Shown one piece after another: positions 63,436-64,000 of a stretch of DNA of 64,000 nt. This DNA comes from Marsupella aquatica. Its lineage: Eukaryota; Marchantiophyta. How positions within the stretch are numbered: position 1 is the stretch's first letter; every line of letters begins with the position of its first letter. The translations under genes and the position numbers were made by a program. The stretch is taken from the NCBI GenBank assembly GCA_973895155.1, contig OZ316892.1:12276001-12340000 (forward strand), read 5' to 3'. The notes beneath the pieces are model-generated. The model had not been told where the DNA came from. It ran no database searches and worked only from the letters and a program-made list of their open reading frames with translations.

Positions 63436-64000
63436 AGAGCATTTGTACAAATGAGGCAGCGCGACATTTTGCATCCAGTTGTGAATTCAGTGTAGACAGG
63501 TAGAGATTCAAACGTAGTAGATTAGATTTAGATCTTGCACTAACTTAATAGAGACTCGGGAGTATTACTACCGCAGACCGTCGAGTGGAGGCTTTAGTTA
63601 GTAAATTTTGTGTCACATTGTGCAGCACGAGGCCTGTCGCAGGCAACATTTTTACATAGATCATTTCCTGAGGTTTGGTGTACTGGAAACTGTTGTGAAT
63701 CTAATCTTATCAAAGTTTAGTCAACGAATCCGATCGTAGTCAATGATTTTATTGATAGTTTTCTACCCCCTCTCTCAATGAGCTCTCAACTTGAGTGTCA
63801 ACATCTTGATACCCTGAATGACAAATGCTCAGTTTTATAAAGCGCCTTAAAGAGTTCAATTTAATCGAACCTTTTAGGAGACTGTCAAGTCTAGAAGCTA
63901 GGGATGGTTTGAATGTTCCTCACATATTAGACTAAATCAGGAGAAATGGCTTCGCTGGGTCGTGCAAACTGTGTCCAGGATGACAAATAAATTGAAGCAT
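63436..64000. other. GH17 3' UTR and downstream sequence
   Basis: The sequence after the stop codon is A/T-rich and non-coding. No next gene begins before the window ends. Confidence 0.5.

Overview
The window is nuclear DNA from a land plant. It carries six spliced or intact protein genes with clear plant homologues: a chlorophyll-breakdown Rieske oxygenase (PAO, cut by the left edge), a cwf21-domain spliceosome protein, a SUA/RBM5-type splicing regulator, a VQ-motif protein, the GARP/EARP tethering subunit VPS51, and a GH17 beta-1,3-glucanase with an X8 domain. Exons are short and G+C-richer than the A/T-rich introns and spacers. Genes are 4-20 kb apart, with degenerate repeats between them. 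I cannot fix the species; low gene density and the divergent sequences would suit a seed-free plant, but that is only an impression.

Layout. 0.6-2.1 kb: PAO on the minus strand, first three coding exons only. 2.9-3.45 kb: tandem array of about 97-bp units behind PAO. 5.1-6.4 kb: cwf21 gene (plus). 9.45-18.2 kb: SUA homologue (minus), for which I resolved 14 coding exons that keep frame throughout, plus two tentative 5' exons. 19.6-20.4 kb: satellite-like array of about 127 bp. 20.4-32 kb: gene-poor, with a copia-type primer-binding-site remnant, a tRNA-derived SINE, an AATATT-rich array, an inverted-repeat element and microsatellites. 32.2-33.0 kb: intronless VQ gene (plus). 33-40.8 kb: repeats. 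40.9-48.0 kb: VPS51 (plus), 20 coding exons that keep frame throughout. 48-58.5 kb: repeats, including a SINE cluster and several tandem duplications. 60.9-63.4 kb: GH17-Pro-rich-X8 gene (plus, 3 exons).

The genes do not form one pathway. Two act on pre-mRNA splicing (cwf21 and SUA) and lie convergently about 3 kb apart. PAO acts in plastid chlorophyll breakdown, VPS51 in endosome-to-Golgi traffic, the VQ protein in WRKY/MAPK-linked signalling, and the glucanase at the cell wall. I found no tRNA or rRNA gene, no CRISPR array, no intact transposase or reverse transcriptase, and no convincing new multi-gene system. The most unusual items are the long Pro-rich linker of the glucanase and the inverted-repeat and dispersed repeat families. 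Exon borders come from manual splice-site and frame reasoning; repeat borders are approximate.
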